Assembly (NCBI RefSeq): GCF_004962925.1
Contig: NZ_SUEO01000004.1
Location: forward strand, 6,840-62,587
Reading direction: 5' to 3'
Length of the DNA: 55,748 bases
From: Mesorhizobium sp.
Lineage (GTDB): Bacteria; Pseudomonadota; Alphaproteobacteria; Rhizobiales; Rhizobiaceae
In this document: one piece after another, positions 7,969-15,818 of the stretch
Layout: the number at the start of each line of letters is the position of its first letter
Position numbering within the stretch: the stretch's first letter is position 1
Notes under the pieces: model-generated
Database searches by the model: none
Told to the model about the DNA's origin: nothing
Seen by the model: the letters and a program-made list of their open reading frames with translations, nothing else
Made by a program: the position numbers and the translations under genes

Positions 7969-9585
7969 ATGATCTTGATCCGCGTGATTGGGCTGACGCT
8001 GCTGCTCCTCCTGGGGATGCTGTCGCCGTCGAATGCTGCCGAGGCGGATCTGCGCGCCATCGTCACCAAATTCGCCACTGCCTCGAATTTTTCAGCGATC
8101 GAAGCTGTCGTGCACGAGCTCGCGGCTACCGGTGATACTGCCGTCGAACGCCCGCTTGGCGCGCTTGCGGAGGGTGATCTTTACGTCCGCAAGACCGATT
8201 CTCAGGTTTTCATCGGCAAGGAAGGTGGCGGCAGCGTTGAGCTGCTCGACCCGCTGAGCGGTGAAAAGTCCGGCGATGCGGCCAAGGGCGAGATCACCAA
8301 AATCAAGGTCAACAATACGCTGCGCCGCGCCGTCCGCGATGCTTTGGGCACGCTGACGCTCGGCGCGAAAGACCCGGCTGCGCGCATCGCCGCCGCCGAC
8401 ACCATGTTCAAGACACCCGATGCCACAAACATCGAGCCACTCGATGCCGCAATCGCCAGCGAAACCGTGGCAAGCGTCAAAGCGCTGCTCGAACAGGCCC
8501 GCGCCGCATCTGTTCTGGCGTCGGATAGGCCGGAGGCCGACAAACTGGCGGCGATCGCGCTGATCGGCGCGCGCGGCGACCGCAACGCGCTGTCCCTGCT
8601 CACCTCCGTCGAGGCCAATTCCGAAGGCGCGGTCAAGGACGCGGCGACGGCGGCGATCGCCAACATCAATTCGACGCTGGCACTGTGGGATGCTGGCCAG
8701 AACATCTGGTACGGCATTTCGCTGGGGTCGGTGCTGCTGCTGGCGGCGATCGGCCTTGCCATCACCTTCGGCGTCATGGGCGTCATCAACATGGCGCATG
8801 GCGAAATGGTCATGCTCGGCGCCTACACCACCTTTGTCGTGCAGGAGGTCATCCGCAATTCATTTCCTGGCCTGTTCGACTGGTCGCTGGTCATTGCGCT
8901 GCCGCTCGCCTTCCTCGTTGCGGCGCTTGTCGGCCTTGTCATTGAGCGCGGCGTCATCCGTTTCCTCTACGGCCGGCCGCTGGAGACGCTGCTGGCGACA
9001 TGGGGTGTCTCGCTGATCCTGCAGCAGGCCGTGCGCACCATCTTCGGGCCGACGAACCAAGAGGTCGGCAACCCGTCATGGATGTCCGGTTCGTTCGATA
9101 TCGGCCAGCTTGCCGTGACCTGGAACCGGCTCTGGATACTGGTATTCGCGCTCGGCGTGTTCGCGGTGCTGCTCTATGTGATGAAGCGCACGCCCTGGGG
9201 CCTGCAGATGCGCGCCGTCACCGCCAACCGCCGCATGGCCGCATCGATGGGGATCAGGACGCCATGGGTCGACGCGCTGACCTTTGCATTGGGATCCGGC
9301 ATAGCCGGCATCGCCGGCGTCGCGCTTAGCCAGATCGACAATGTCTCGCCCAATCTCGGCCGCGGCTACATCATCGACAGCTTCATGGTCGTCGTCTTCG
9401 GCGGCGTCGGCAATCTCTGGGGCACGCTGGTCGGCGCCTTCTCGCTCGGCATCGTCAACAAGTTCCTCGAACCCTATGCCGGGGCAGTCCTCGGCAAGAT
9501 CGTCGTCCTGGTCCTCATCATCCTGTTCATCCAGAAACGCCCGCGCGGCTTGTTCGCGCTGAAGGGCAGGTCGGTGGAAGCATGA
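7969..9585 (+). CDS. urtB: Urea ABC transporter permease with N-terminal helical-repeat domain
   Basis: Inner-membrane permease subunit of the urea importer. The 538-residue protein has a signal-like hydrophobic N-terminus (about 1-24), then roughly 200 residues of soluble alpha-helical repeats rich in Ala and Asp, presumably periplasmic. The LivH-type membrane domain begins near residue 240 (YGISLGSVLLLAAIGLAITF). The domain contains MGVINMAHGEMVMLGAYTTF and SFMVVVFGGVGNLWGT, typical of LivH/UrtB. The extra N-terminal domain is usual for UrtB and separates it from LivH. The ATG overlaps no other gene; the stop overlaps urtC by 4 bases, indicating translational coupling. Confidence 0.93.
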   Translation: MILIRVIGLTLLLLLGMLSPSNAAEADLRAIVTKFATASNFSAIEAVVHELAATGDTAVERPLGALAEGDLYVRKTDSQVFIGKEGGGSVELLDPLSGEKSGDAAKGEITKIKVNNTLRRAVRDALGTLTLGAKDPAARIAAADTMFKTPDATNIEPLDAAIASETVASVKALLEQARAASVLASDRPEADKLAAIALIGARGDRNALSLLTSVEANSEGAVKDAATAAIANINSTLALWDAGQNIWYGISLGSVLLLAAIGLAITFGVMGVINMAHGEMVMLGAYTTFVVQEVIRNSFPGLFDWSLVIALPLAFLVAALVGLVIERGVIRFLYGRPLETLLATWGVSLILQQAVRTIFGPTNQEVGNPSWMSGSFDIGQLAVTWNRLWILVFALGVFAVLLYVMKRTPWGLQMRAVTANRRMAASMGIRTPWVDALTFALGSGIAGIAGVALSQIDNVSPNLGRGYIIDSFMVVVFGGVGNLWGTLVGAFSLGIVNKFLEPYAGAVLGKIVVLVLIILFIQKRPRGLFALKGRSVEA

Positions 9586-10814
9586 TCACGGGACGCTTCT
9601 TCGCTGCCGGCGCCGACCGCCGCATCGCCATCACGATCTTCGTCCTGCTGGCGGTCGCCATCATCGTGCCGCTGCTCAATCTTGCGGTCTCGCCCACAAG
9701 TTCCTTCAACGTGCCGTCCTATATCGTCGCGCTCACCGGTAAGTATCTCTGCTACGCGCTGCTCGCCTTGGCACTCGATCTCGTCTGGGGCTATTGCGGC
9801 ATCCTCTCGCTCGGCCACGGCGCCTTCTTCGCGCTCGGCGGCTATGCGATGGGTATGTATCTGATGCGCCAGATCGGCTCGCGCGGCGTCTACGGCAATC
9901 CGCTGCTGCCGGATTTCATGGTGTTCCTGAACTACAAGGAATTGCCATGGTTCTGGTACGGTTTCGACCATTTCTGGTTTGCCGCGATCATGGTGCTTGC
10001 GGTGCCCGGCCTGCTCGCCTTCGTCTTCGGCTGGTTCGCCTTCCGCAGCCGCGTCACCGGCGTCTATCTGTCGATCATCACCCAGGCGATGACCTATGCG
10101 CTGCTGCTTGCATTTTTCCGCAACGACATGGGTTTCGGCGGCAATAATGGCCTGACCGATTTCAAGGATATTCTCGGCTTCAACGTGCAGGCCGATGCGA
10201 CACGCTCGGCATTGTTCGCGGCCAGCGCGGTCACGCTGGCGCTCGCCGTCTTCGTCACCTGGGCAATCGTCGGTTCAAAATACGGCAAGCTGCTGATGGC
10301 GGTGCGCGACGCCGAGAGCCGCACGCGCTTTCTTGGCTGGCGCGCGGAGAACGTCAAACTGTTCGCCTTCACCGTGTCGGCTGTCATGGCCGGCATTGCC
10401 GGCGCGCTCTACGTGCCGCAGGTCGGCATCATCAATCCAGGCGAGTTCGAACCGTCCAATTCTATCGAGGTCGTGGTATGGGCGGCCGTCGGCGGGCGCG
10501 GCACCATCGTCGGGCCGATCATCGGCGCGCTCGTGGTCAATGCCGGCAAATCCTGGTTCACCGGCGTGCTGCCGGAGTTCTGGCTGTTTGCATTGGGCGG
10601 TCTGTTTGTCGCCGTCACGCTGTTCCTGCCCAAGGGCATCGTTGGCATGTGGGATTCCTGGCGCGGCAATGCCAAGGCGCTGCGGGCGGCCTCGATCGCC
10701 GAGGAAGCCGGCACCGATGCCGAGGTCCCGGCGCCGCCGAAGATCGTTCGCAGGGCCGCGAGAACGCCTGGCGACTGGTCGGCATCCAGCCCCGAACCGC
10801 AGCCGGCGGAGTGA
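9582..10814 (+). CDS. urtC: Urea ABC transporter permease
   Basis: Second membrane subunit, LivM type, 410 residues. About eight to ten membrane helices are evident between residues 15 and 360. Family segments include YALLALALDLVWGYCGILSLG, HGAFFALGGYAMGMYL and WAAVGGRGTIVGPIIGALVV. The middle EAA-like cytoplasmic loop (RDAESRTRFLGW) would contact the ATPases UrtD and UrtE. The C-terminal 50 residues are polar and Pro/Glu-rich. It overlaps urtB by 4 bases and precedes urtD by 3 bases. Confidence 0.93.
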   Translation: MITGRFFAAGADRRIAITIFVLLAVAIIVPLLNLAVSPTSSFNVPSYIVALTGKYLCYALLALALDLVWGYCGILSLGHGAFFALGGYAMGMYLMRQIGSRGVYGNPLLPDFMVFLNYKELPWFWYGFDHFWFAAIMVLAVPGLLAFVFGWFAFRSRVTGVYLSIITQAMTYALLLAFFRNDMGFGGNNGLTDFKDILGFNVQADATRSALFAASAVTLALAVFVTWAIVGSKYGKLLMAVRDAESRTRFLGWRAENVKLFAFTVSAVMAGIAGALYVPQVGIINPGEFEPSNSIEVVVWAAVGGRGTIVGPIIGALVVNAGKSWFTGVLPEFWLFALGGLFVAVTLFLPKGIVGMWDSWRGNAKALRAASIAEEAGTDAEVPAPPKIVRRAARTPGDWSASSPEPQPAE

Positions 10815-10817
10815 GCG

Positions 10818-11564
10818 ATGTCGAAGAGCAACACCATCCTCTATCTCGACGGCGTCTCGGTTTCCTTCGACGGCTTTCGCGCCATCAACAATCTGTCGCT
10901 GGTGCTCGACAAGGGCGAGATGCGCGCGATCATCGGTCCCAACGGTGCCGGCAAAACCACGATGATGGACATCGTCACCGGCAAGACGCGGCCCGACGCG
11001 GGCGAGGTTTATTTCGACGGCGAGGTCGACCTGACGAAACATGACGAGGCCGAAATCGCCATGATGGGCATCGGCAGGAAATTCCAGAAGCCGACCGTCT
11101 TCGAGAGCCATACGATCGAGGAGAATCTGATGCTGGCGCTGAAGGGGCCACGCTCGATCTTCCCGGCGCTGTTCCATCGCCACTCGGCCGCGGAAGTGCG
11201 GCAGATCGACGACATCCTTGGCATTATCCGGCTTGGCGACAAGCGTAGCGAACTCGCCGCCAATCTCAGCCATGGACAGAAGCAATGGCTCGAGATCGGC
11301 ATGCTGCTGGCGCAAGATCCGAAGCTGCTGCTGGTCGACGAACCGGTCGCCGGCATGACCGATGCCGAGACCGAGGAGACCGCGCGGCTGCTCAAGGATA
11401 TTGCGCGCGACCATTCGGTCATCGTCGTCGAGCACGACATGCATTTCGTGCGCGAGCTCGGCGTCAAGGTCACCTGCCTGCACGAAGGCTCGGTCCTTTC
11501 CGAAGGCTCGCTCGATTTCGTCTCAGCCGACGAGCGGGTCGTCGAAGTCTATCTGGGGAGATGA
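10818..11564 (+). CDS. urtD: Urea ABC transporter ATP-binding protein
   Basis: One of two cytoplasmic ATPases of the importer, LivG-like, 248 residues. The Walker A motif GPNGAGKTT is near residue 41, the signature LSHGQKQWLEIG near 152 and Walker B LLLVDEPVAGM near 172, with the H-loop in VVEHDMHFV near 200. The LSHGQ signature and the EIAMMGIGRKFQKPTVF segment are typical of UrtD. The stop codon is embedded in ATGA, which also starts a 23-codon frame leading to urtE. Confidence 0.94.
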   Translation: MSKSNTILYLDGVSVSFDGFRAINNLSLVLDKGEMRAIIGPNGAGKTTMMDIVTGKTRPDAGEVYFDGEVDLTKHDEAEIAMMGIGRKFQKPTVFESHTIEENLMLALKGPRSIFPALFHRHSAAEVRQIDDILGIIRLGDKRSELAANLSHGQKQWLEIGMLLAQDPKLLLVDEPVAGMTDAETEETARLLKDIARDHSVIVVEHDMHFVRELGVKVTCLHEGSVLSEGSLDFVSADERVVEVYLGR

Positions 11565-11632
11565 TCATGGTCTGGCGCGTTCCGTTCCATCATTTCGACC
11601 TTTCGTTCTTCAGGCGTTGGAGAAAGCGCTGA
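11561..11632 (+). CDS. 23-codon linker ORF between urtD and urtE
   Basis: ATG at 11561 overlaps the urtD stop (ATGA) and the frame runs 23 codons to TGA at 11630-11632, two bases before the urtE ATG. The peptide starts MIMVWRVPFHHFDL and ends in the strongly basic FFRRWRKR. It could be a leader that couples translation of urtE to urtD, or chance. There is no homology I recognise and no independent ribosome-binding site beyond the GGGGAG at the end of urtD. Confidence 0.35.
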   Translation: MIMVWRVPFHHFDLSFFRRWRKR

Positions 11633-11634
11633 CC

Positions 11635-12330
11635 ATGCTCGAAGTCTCCAATGCCACGCTCCACTATGGCGCCGCCCAGGCGCTGCGCGGCGTCTCGCTG
11701 AAGGCCGGCGCGGGCAAGATCACCTGCGTGCTCGGCCGCAACGGCGTCGGGAAAACCAGTTTGATGAGATCGATCGTCGGCCACCACCGGCTGACGAGCG
11801 GAAGTGTTGCCTTCGAGGGGAAGGCGCTCGACCGGAGCGCGGCGTATGATCGCGCCCGGTCGGGCATCGCATTCGTGCCGCAGGGCAGGGAGATCTTCCC
11901 GCTGCTCACCGTGCGGGAAAACCTCGAATCGGGCTTTGCGCCATTGAGGCGCGCCGATCGCAACATTCCCGGCCACATCTTCGAATTGTTCCCGGTGCTG
12001 AAGCAGATGCTCGGCCGCAGGGGTGGTGACCTTTCCGGAGGCCAGCAGCAGCAGCTTGCCATCGGCAGGGCGCTGGTGATGCGGCCGAAGCTGCTGGTGC
12101 TCGACGAGCCGACTGAAGGTATCCAGCCGTCGATCATCAAGGATATCGGCCGCGCCATCCGCTATCTGCGCGACCAGGCAGGCATCGCCGTGCTGCTGGT
12201 CGAACAGTATCTCGATTTCTGCCGGGAACTGGCGGACGAGGTCAACATTATGGACCGCGGCCTGATCGTCCACACCGGTCCGGCCGAGGATCTCGACCGG
12301 GCGGACGTTCGCAAGTTTCTTACGGTGTAG
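11635..12330 (+). CDS. urtE: Urea ABC transporter ATP-binding protein
   Basis: Second ATPase of the urea importer, LivF-like, 231 residues. The Walker A motif GRNGVGKTS is near residue 37, GIAFVPQGREIFPLLTVREN near 80, the signature LSGGQQQQLAIGRAL near 134 and Walker B LLVLDEPTEGIQPSI near 155. GVGKTS and EGIQPSI are typical of UrtE. The start at 11635 is chosen because MLEVSNATLHYG is the family N-terminus; the same frame is open further upstream but lacks similarity. It is the last gene of the operon and is followed by a long-stem palindrome. Confidence 0.94.
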   Translation: MLEVSNATLHYGAAQALRGVSLKAGAGKITCVLGRNGVGKTSLMRSIVGHHRLTSGSVAFEGKALDRSAAYDRARSGIAFVPQGREIFPLLTVRENLESGFAPLRRADRNIPGHIFELFPVLKQMLGRRGGDLSGGQQQQLAIGRALVMRPKLLVLDEPTEGIQPSIIKDIGRAIRYLRDQAGIAVLLVEQYLDFCRELADEVNIMDRGLIVHTGPAEDLDRADVRKFLTV

Positions 12331-12366
12331 GGTCGCAAACCTCTAGGATTAGCCGAACCATTCCTC

Positions 12367-12424
12367 CTTCGTCATCCTGGGGTCTGCGTCGCTTCGCTCC
12401 TTGCTTCGCCCCAGGATGACGAAG
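12367..12424. repeat. Palindromic intergenic element with 16-bp perfect stem
   Basis: CTTCGTCATCCTGGGG (12367-12382) is the exact reverse complement of CCCCAGGATGACGAAG (12409-12424), with a 26-base loop. No T-run follows. It resembles a dispersed palindromic repeat that I recall from Mesorhizobium intergenic regions and may also end or protect the urt transcript. The rest of the 325-base gap to the next gene shows only ordinary sequence. Confidence 0.7.
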
Positions 12425-12655
12425 TCACGAAGGTCTGCAGTCTTTCTTCAATCCCACCGGCTGCAACTCTAGCGCACCGAAGATTGCATGCTAGTCTTTA
12501 CTTGGCCTTGTTGAGTCGGCCGCTTTCCGTATCAGTCTCGTTGACAGATCAAGGGTGAGGCGCGGGCTCAGCCGGCATGTTCCATGCAGGCCGCCTCCTT
12601 CCTGCGATCTGATCGTTGTTCAACGCTTTTGGGGCACTTGGGCCCGGGACAGCCG

Positions 12656-12832
12656 ATGGAACGTTATGTCGAGGACTACCAGAAAAGACGGCTCATCGAG
12701 CGCGTTGACATCATGACCGCCATCAACATTCTGAAATCGCAGGGATATGATCACGACGAGCTGATTGCGGAGATCACCAAGGTCTTTTACGTCGATCTCG
12801 ATGCCTACAACGAGGTCGTCATGGCGGCATAA
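12656..12832 (+). CDS. Small conserved-type hypothetical protein, 58 residues
   Basis: The protein begins MERYVEDYQKRRLIERVDIM and continues as two amphipathic helices ending VDLDAYNEVVMAA. Its acidic-helical character and clean codon usage look like a real small soluble protein, and I recall similar short proteins in rhizobia, but no function is known to me. The frame is open upstream to 12584 without conserved character, so the ATG at 12656 is preferred. It is convergent with the diguanylate cyclase. Confidence 0.6.
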   Translation: MERYVEDYQKRRLIERVDIMTAINILKSQGYDHDELIAEITKVFYVDLDAYNEVVMAA

Positions 12833-12870
12833 GAGCTGGCGGAGGGCGGCTGCCCTGTATTGCCAAGCGA

Positions 12871-14022
12871 CTAACTCGCGCGTCGGAATATCGAGGCCGC
12901 GACGCGGTTGCGACCGCCACGCTTGGCGACATAGAGCGCCTTGTCGGCGGCGCTGAGCACCTTGTCGAAACTTATGCCGTCCTTGCTGCCGAAAGCATAT
13001 CCGGCGCTGACGGTGCATGTCAGGTGACGGGTTTCGGTCTCGATGACACGCGCGGCGAAGGCGGTGCGTATACGGCCGGCGGTGAATTCCACCGTTTCGG
13101 GCAGGGTGCGCTTCAGAACCAGCGCGAATTCCTCTCCGCCCATGCGCGCGGCGACATCGGTCGGGCGAAGGTTCTCGACGAGTTCCTCGGCGAACACTTT
13201 CAGCACCTGATCGCCCGTGGCGTGGCCGAATTCATCGTTGATGGCCTTGAAGCCGTCGAGGTCGAACACGACCACCGCCGTGAAAGCTCCGATTGGGGCG
13301 CTGCCATTGAGATCGAACAGGGCGCGGCGATTGAGCAGGCCGGTCAGCGGATCGGTCAGCGCATCCAGACGGTGATGTCGGGCCAGGCGACCCTGGTTGA
13401 GCGCCAGCGAAAGGGCACCGATGCCGGTCATGCTGGCGATGACGATGACGAGGCTCAGATCCTCGGCCCAGTTGCTCGGCGCATGTCCGAGGACAAGCTT
13501 CCCATCCCACGCAAGAGCCACGGCACACAGCACAAAGGAAACGCCGGTGGCCGAGTAGAGCACGGCGAGGCCGATGATCGGGACAGGGGCTTCAGCGCGC
13601 CCGATCCAGTACTGATAAGCCGTTGCAAACAGAAGCAGGGCGGCAAGGAGATTTTCGAACATGAAACCGAGCCCGTCATATCCGAGCGCCATCGGCGGCA
13701 GCGCCAGGGCAAGCGAAATGCAGCTGCCGAGAGCCGTCAGCGGGATCGGCGATCGGCCTGACCTGAACTGGTAGGCGGCGCCCAGCATGGTCGAGAACCC
13801 AACCAGGAGCAGGGCGAACGTCGCAATGCCGAGGATGCGTCCGGGCGTCTCGATATAGTCCTGGTAGATAAAAACATCGCCGACGACCAACAAAGCGCTG
13901 ATCGCCCATGTCAGCAGGAACTTTTCAGTTCGTGCTGTCAGCCAGATGCCGAACAACGTCAGGCTCAGGCAGGCGGCGGAAAAACCGACGGCCAGCAGAA
14001 GTGAGTGGTAGTCGAGCGACAT
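12871..14022 (-). CDS. Membrane-anchored diguanylate cyclase (GGDEF)
   Basis: Probably makes cyclic di-GMP from two GTP. Of 383 residues, the first 210 or so contain about six or seven hydrophobic helices that anchor the protein and may sense a signal. The GGDEF domain covers about 220-375, with the catalytic GGEEF at 295-299. The allosteric inhibitory site RPTD lies exactly five residues before it, so product inhibition is expected to be intact. DPLTGLLNRRAL opens the domain and ADKALYVAKRGGRNRV closes it. No EAL domain is present. It is a single gene with no obvious operon partners. Confidence 0.9.
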   Translation of the reverse strand: MSLDYHSLLLAVGFSAACLSLTLFGIWLTARTEKFLLTWAISALLVVGDVFIYQDYIETPGRILGIATFALLLVGFSTMLGAAYQFRSGRSPIPLTALGSCISLALALPPMALGYDGLGFMFENLLAALLLFATAYQYWIGRAEAPVPIIGLAVLYSATGVSFVLCAVALAWDGKLVLGHAPSNWAEDLSLVIVIASMTGIGALSLALNQGRLARHHRLDALTDPLTGLLNRRALFDLNGSAPIGAFTAVVVFDLDGFKAINDEFGHATGDQVLKVFAEELVENLRPTDVAARMGGEEFALVLKRTLPETVEFTAGRIRTAFAARVIETETRHLTCTVSAGYAFGSKDGISFDKVLSAADKALYVAKRGGRNRVAASIFRRAS

Positions 14023-14110
14023 GCCCTAACCCGCGGCTGCCCTAGCTCCGCGGATTCATGCAGCAAGGAGGTATCGATAATGGTGGTGAAGATGTCACAA
14101 TTCCAGGCCG

Positions 14111-14917
14111 TCAGCCTGTGACGCGCTTCATCAGCGCCATGGCGCCGAAGGGCGCACGGACCTTGCCTTCGGTGATGAAGTAGACGAACACATCGCGCGG
14201 TTTTACCGGTGCATCGGTCGACGGATCGGCGCGCGGCAGGTCGGCCGGCACCTTGCCTCCCGCCCAGGTTTTTGCGCGCGCCGCCCATTCGTCGAGCGCC
14301 TTTGGCGTGTAGCAGTCGGGATTGTCGTCGCTGCCGGTCTGCAACCGGGCATAGATGAAATCGCCGGTGACATCGGCGATCCCAGGATATTTGGCGTGGT
14401 CGGCGTAGACGATCGCGACCTTGTATTTGCGCGCCAGCGCGGCGAATTCCGGCACGATGAAGCTGTCGTTGCGCACCTCCACCGCATGGCGCAGGGCCAC
14501 GCCGTCCTGCTTTTCAGGCAAAAGCTTGAGGAAGGCTTCGAAATCGTCCGGGTCGAATTTTTTGGTTGGCGCGAACTGCCACAGGATCGGGCCGAGCTTG
14601 TCGCCGAGCGCGGCGACGCCTGACCCCAGGAAGCGCATCATGGACTCGCCAGCCTCGCCGAGTACGCGGCGGTTGGTGACGAAGCGGTTGCCTTTCAGCG
14701 AATAGACGAAGCCATCCGGCGCCTCACCAGCCCATTTGACGAAGGTCGGCTCCTTGAAGCTCGAATAATAGGTGCCGTTGACCTCGATGCTCGGCACCTG
14801 CCGGGTTGCGTAGTGCAGCTGCTTCGCCTTGGATAGCTTGTCCGGATAGAAGGACGTGTCCCACGGCTCGAAGGTCCAGCCGCCCATGCCGGCGCGGATT
14901 TTTCCTGATTGGGTCAT
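14111..14917 (-). CDS. DUF72 domain protein
   Basis: A 268-residue protein of the DUF72 (YecE-like) family, a TIM-barrel-like fold of unknown function found across bacteria. Family features are RAGMGGWTFEPW at the start, the YYSSF and SLKGNRFVTN segments, LGPILWQFAPTKKF in the middle, the EVRNDSF strand and YADHAKYP. The start at 14917 is set by these family residues; the frame is open further upstream through the neighbouring gene. The GTCGTCCTCCC on the plus strand gives a GGGAGGAC ribosome-binding site on the coding strand. It lies 26 bases downstream of the GNAT gene on the same strand. Confidence 0.8.
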   Translation of the reverse strand: MTQSGKIRAGMGGWTFEPWDTSFYPDKLSKAKQLHYATRQVPSIEVNGTYYSSFKEPTFVKWAGEAPDGFVYSLKGNRFVTNRRVLGEAGESMMRFLGSGVAALGDKLGPILWQFAPTKKFDPDDFEAFLKLLPEKQDGVALRHAVEVRNDSFIVPEFAALARKYKVAIVYADHAKYPGIADVTGDFIYARLQTGSDDNPDCYTPKALDEWAARAKTWAGGKVPADLPRADPSTDAPVKPRDVFVYFITEGKVRAPFGAMALMKRVTG

Positions 14918-14943
14918 TGTCGTCCTCCCGAGTTTGAAATGGA

Positions 14944-15408
14944 TCAGGCCGTAGCGATCGTCTCGACAGTCTTCGCCATGTCGACGATCGTCCACCCTGG
15001 CCGGTATGGATTGGGCCGACGACCCGTTTCGTGAAAGCCATACTCTTTGTAGAGCGCGATGTTCCGCTCCATCTTGGCGTTGGTATAGAGCCGCACCTCG
15101 GGCAAGCCCCACAGCTGTGTCTGTTCGTCTGCGTGATTGAGCAGGGCGATGCCATGACCCTTGCCCTGGAAGGCAGGAGCGACGGCGACGGAGAAGATCA
15201 TGCTGTGATCCGGATGCCGTTCGAGAACCAGCAGTCCGGCCGGCTCGCCGCCACCCTCCAGTAGCCAGACCTCACCGCGCTCGATACGCGGCGCATAATC
15301 TTCGGTGACCGGGATCGGCGGCGCGCCGAGCAAGGCGGTGTAGGGAGCGTAGGCGGCTTCGGTCAGCGAGAGGACATCGCCAAGATCGTCGGACCGAGCC
15401 AGCCTCAT
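14944..15408 (-). CDS. GNAT family N-acetyltransferase
   Basis: A 154-residue acetyl-CoA-dependent acyltransferase with unknown acceptor. The fold is recognisable: beta strands around GEVWLLEGGGEPAGLLVLE, the acetyl-CoA loop VAPAFQGKGHGIALLNHAD (Q/RxxGxG/A type, about 84-102) and the C-terminal LYKEYGFHETGR motif near 130. The start at 15408 (MRLARSDDL) fits the domain boundary; extra upstream frame is low-complexity Arg-rich readthrough of the neighbour. The ATG overlaps the stop of the DUF302 gene by 4 bases, so translation is coupled. Confidence 0.82.
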   Translation of the reverse strand: MRLARSDDLGDVLSLTEAAYAPYTALLGAPPIPVTEDYAPRIERGEVWLLEGGGEPAGLLVLERHPDHSMIFSVAVAPAFQGKGHGIALLNHADEQTQLWGLPEVRLYTNAKMERNIALYKEYGFHETGRRPNPYRPGWTIVDMAKTVETIATA

Positions 15409-15818
15409 AGCGGATCCGTGCCGGTGGCTGCTGCGACTACCTTGTCCATGCCTGCTGCGATAGCCGCGACGGCATCGCGGCTGACGGCGCCGAGGCCATG
15501 GCGTTCGGCCAGCCAATGCGCGTCGTTGTAGGACAGCCAGACCTTATCTTGTGCATCTTCCCAGGCCAGCGCTTTAACCGGCAGATCGATACCGGCAAGC
15601 TGCCGGTCCTGCATCAGCGGCGTACCGCCTTTCGGATTGCCGAAAATCAAGAGTTCGGTCGGACGCAACGATGCGCCGACATCGTGTGCGCCGGCAGCGT
15701 GATCGATGCGCGCAAAGACAAGCAATCCCGCGCGCTTTACCACCTCAGTTAGGCGATCGATGGTTTCGGTCACGCCAAAACGGCTTTCGACCGTGATGAG
15801 GCCGTTCTTCGCCATCAC
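15405..15818 (-). CDS. DUF302 domain protein
   Basis: A 137-residue protein of the DUF302 family, small alpha/beta proteins of unknown function. Diagnostic parts are [12 protein letters not shown] near the start, [11 protein letters not shown] near 35, the [14 protein letters not shown] core near 57-70, and [16 protein letters not shown] near 92. No signal peptide is present. It overlaps uvrA by 4 bases upstream and the GNAT gene by 4 bases downstream, so uvrA-DUF302-GNAT-DUF72 probably form one minus-strand transcript driven from the LexA-controlled uvrA promoter. Confidence 0.82.
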   Translation of the reverse strand: MMAKNGLITVESRFGVTETIDRLTEVVKRAGLLVFARIDHAAGAHDVGASLRPTELLIFGNPKGGTPLMQDRQLAGIDLPVKALAWEDAQDKVWLSYNDAHWLAERHGLGAVSRDAVAAIAAGMDKVVAAATGTDPL

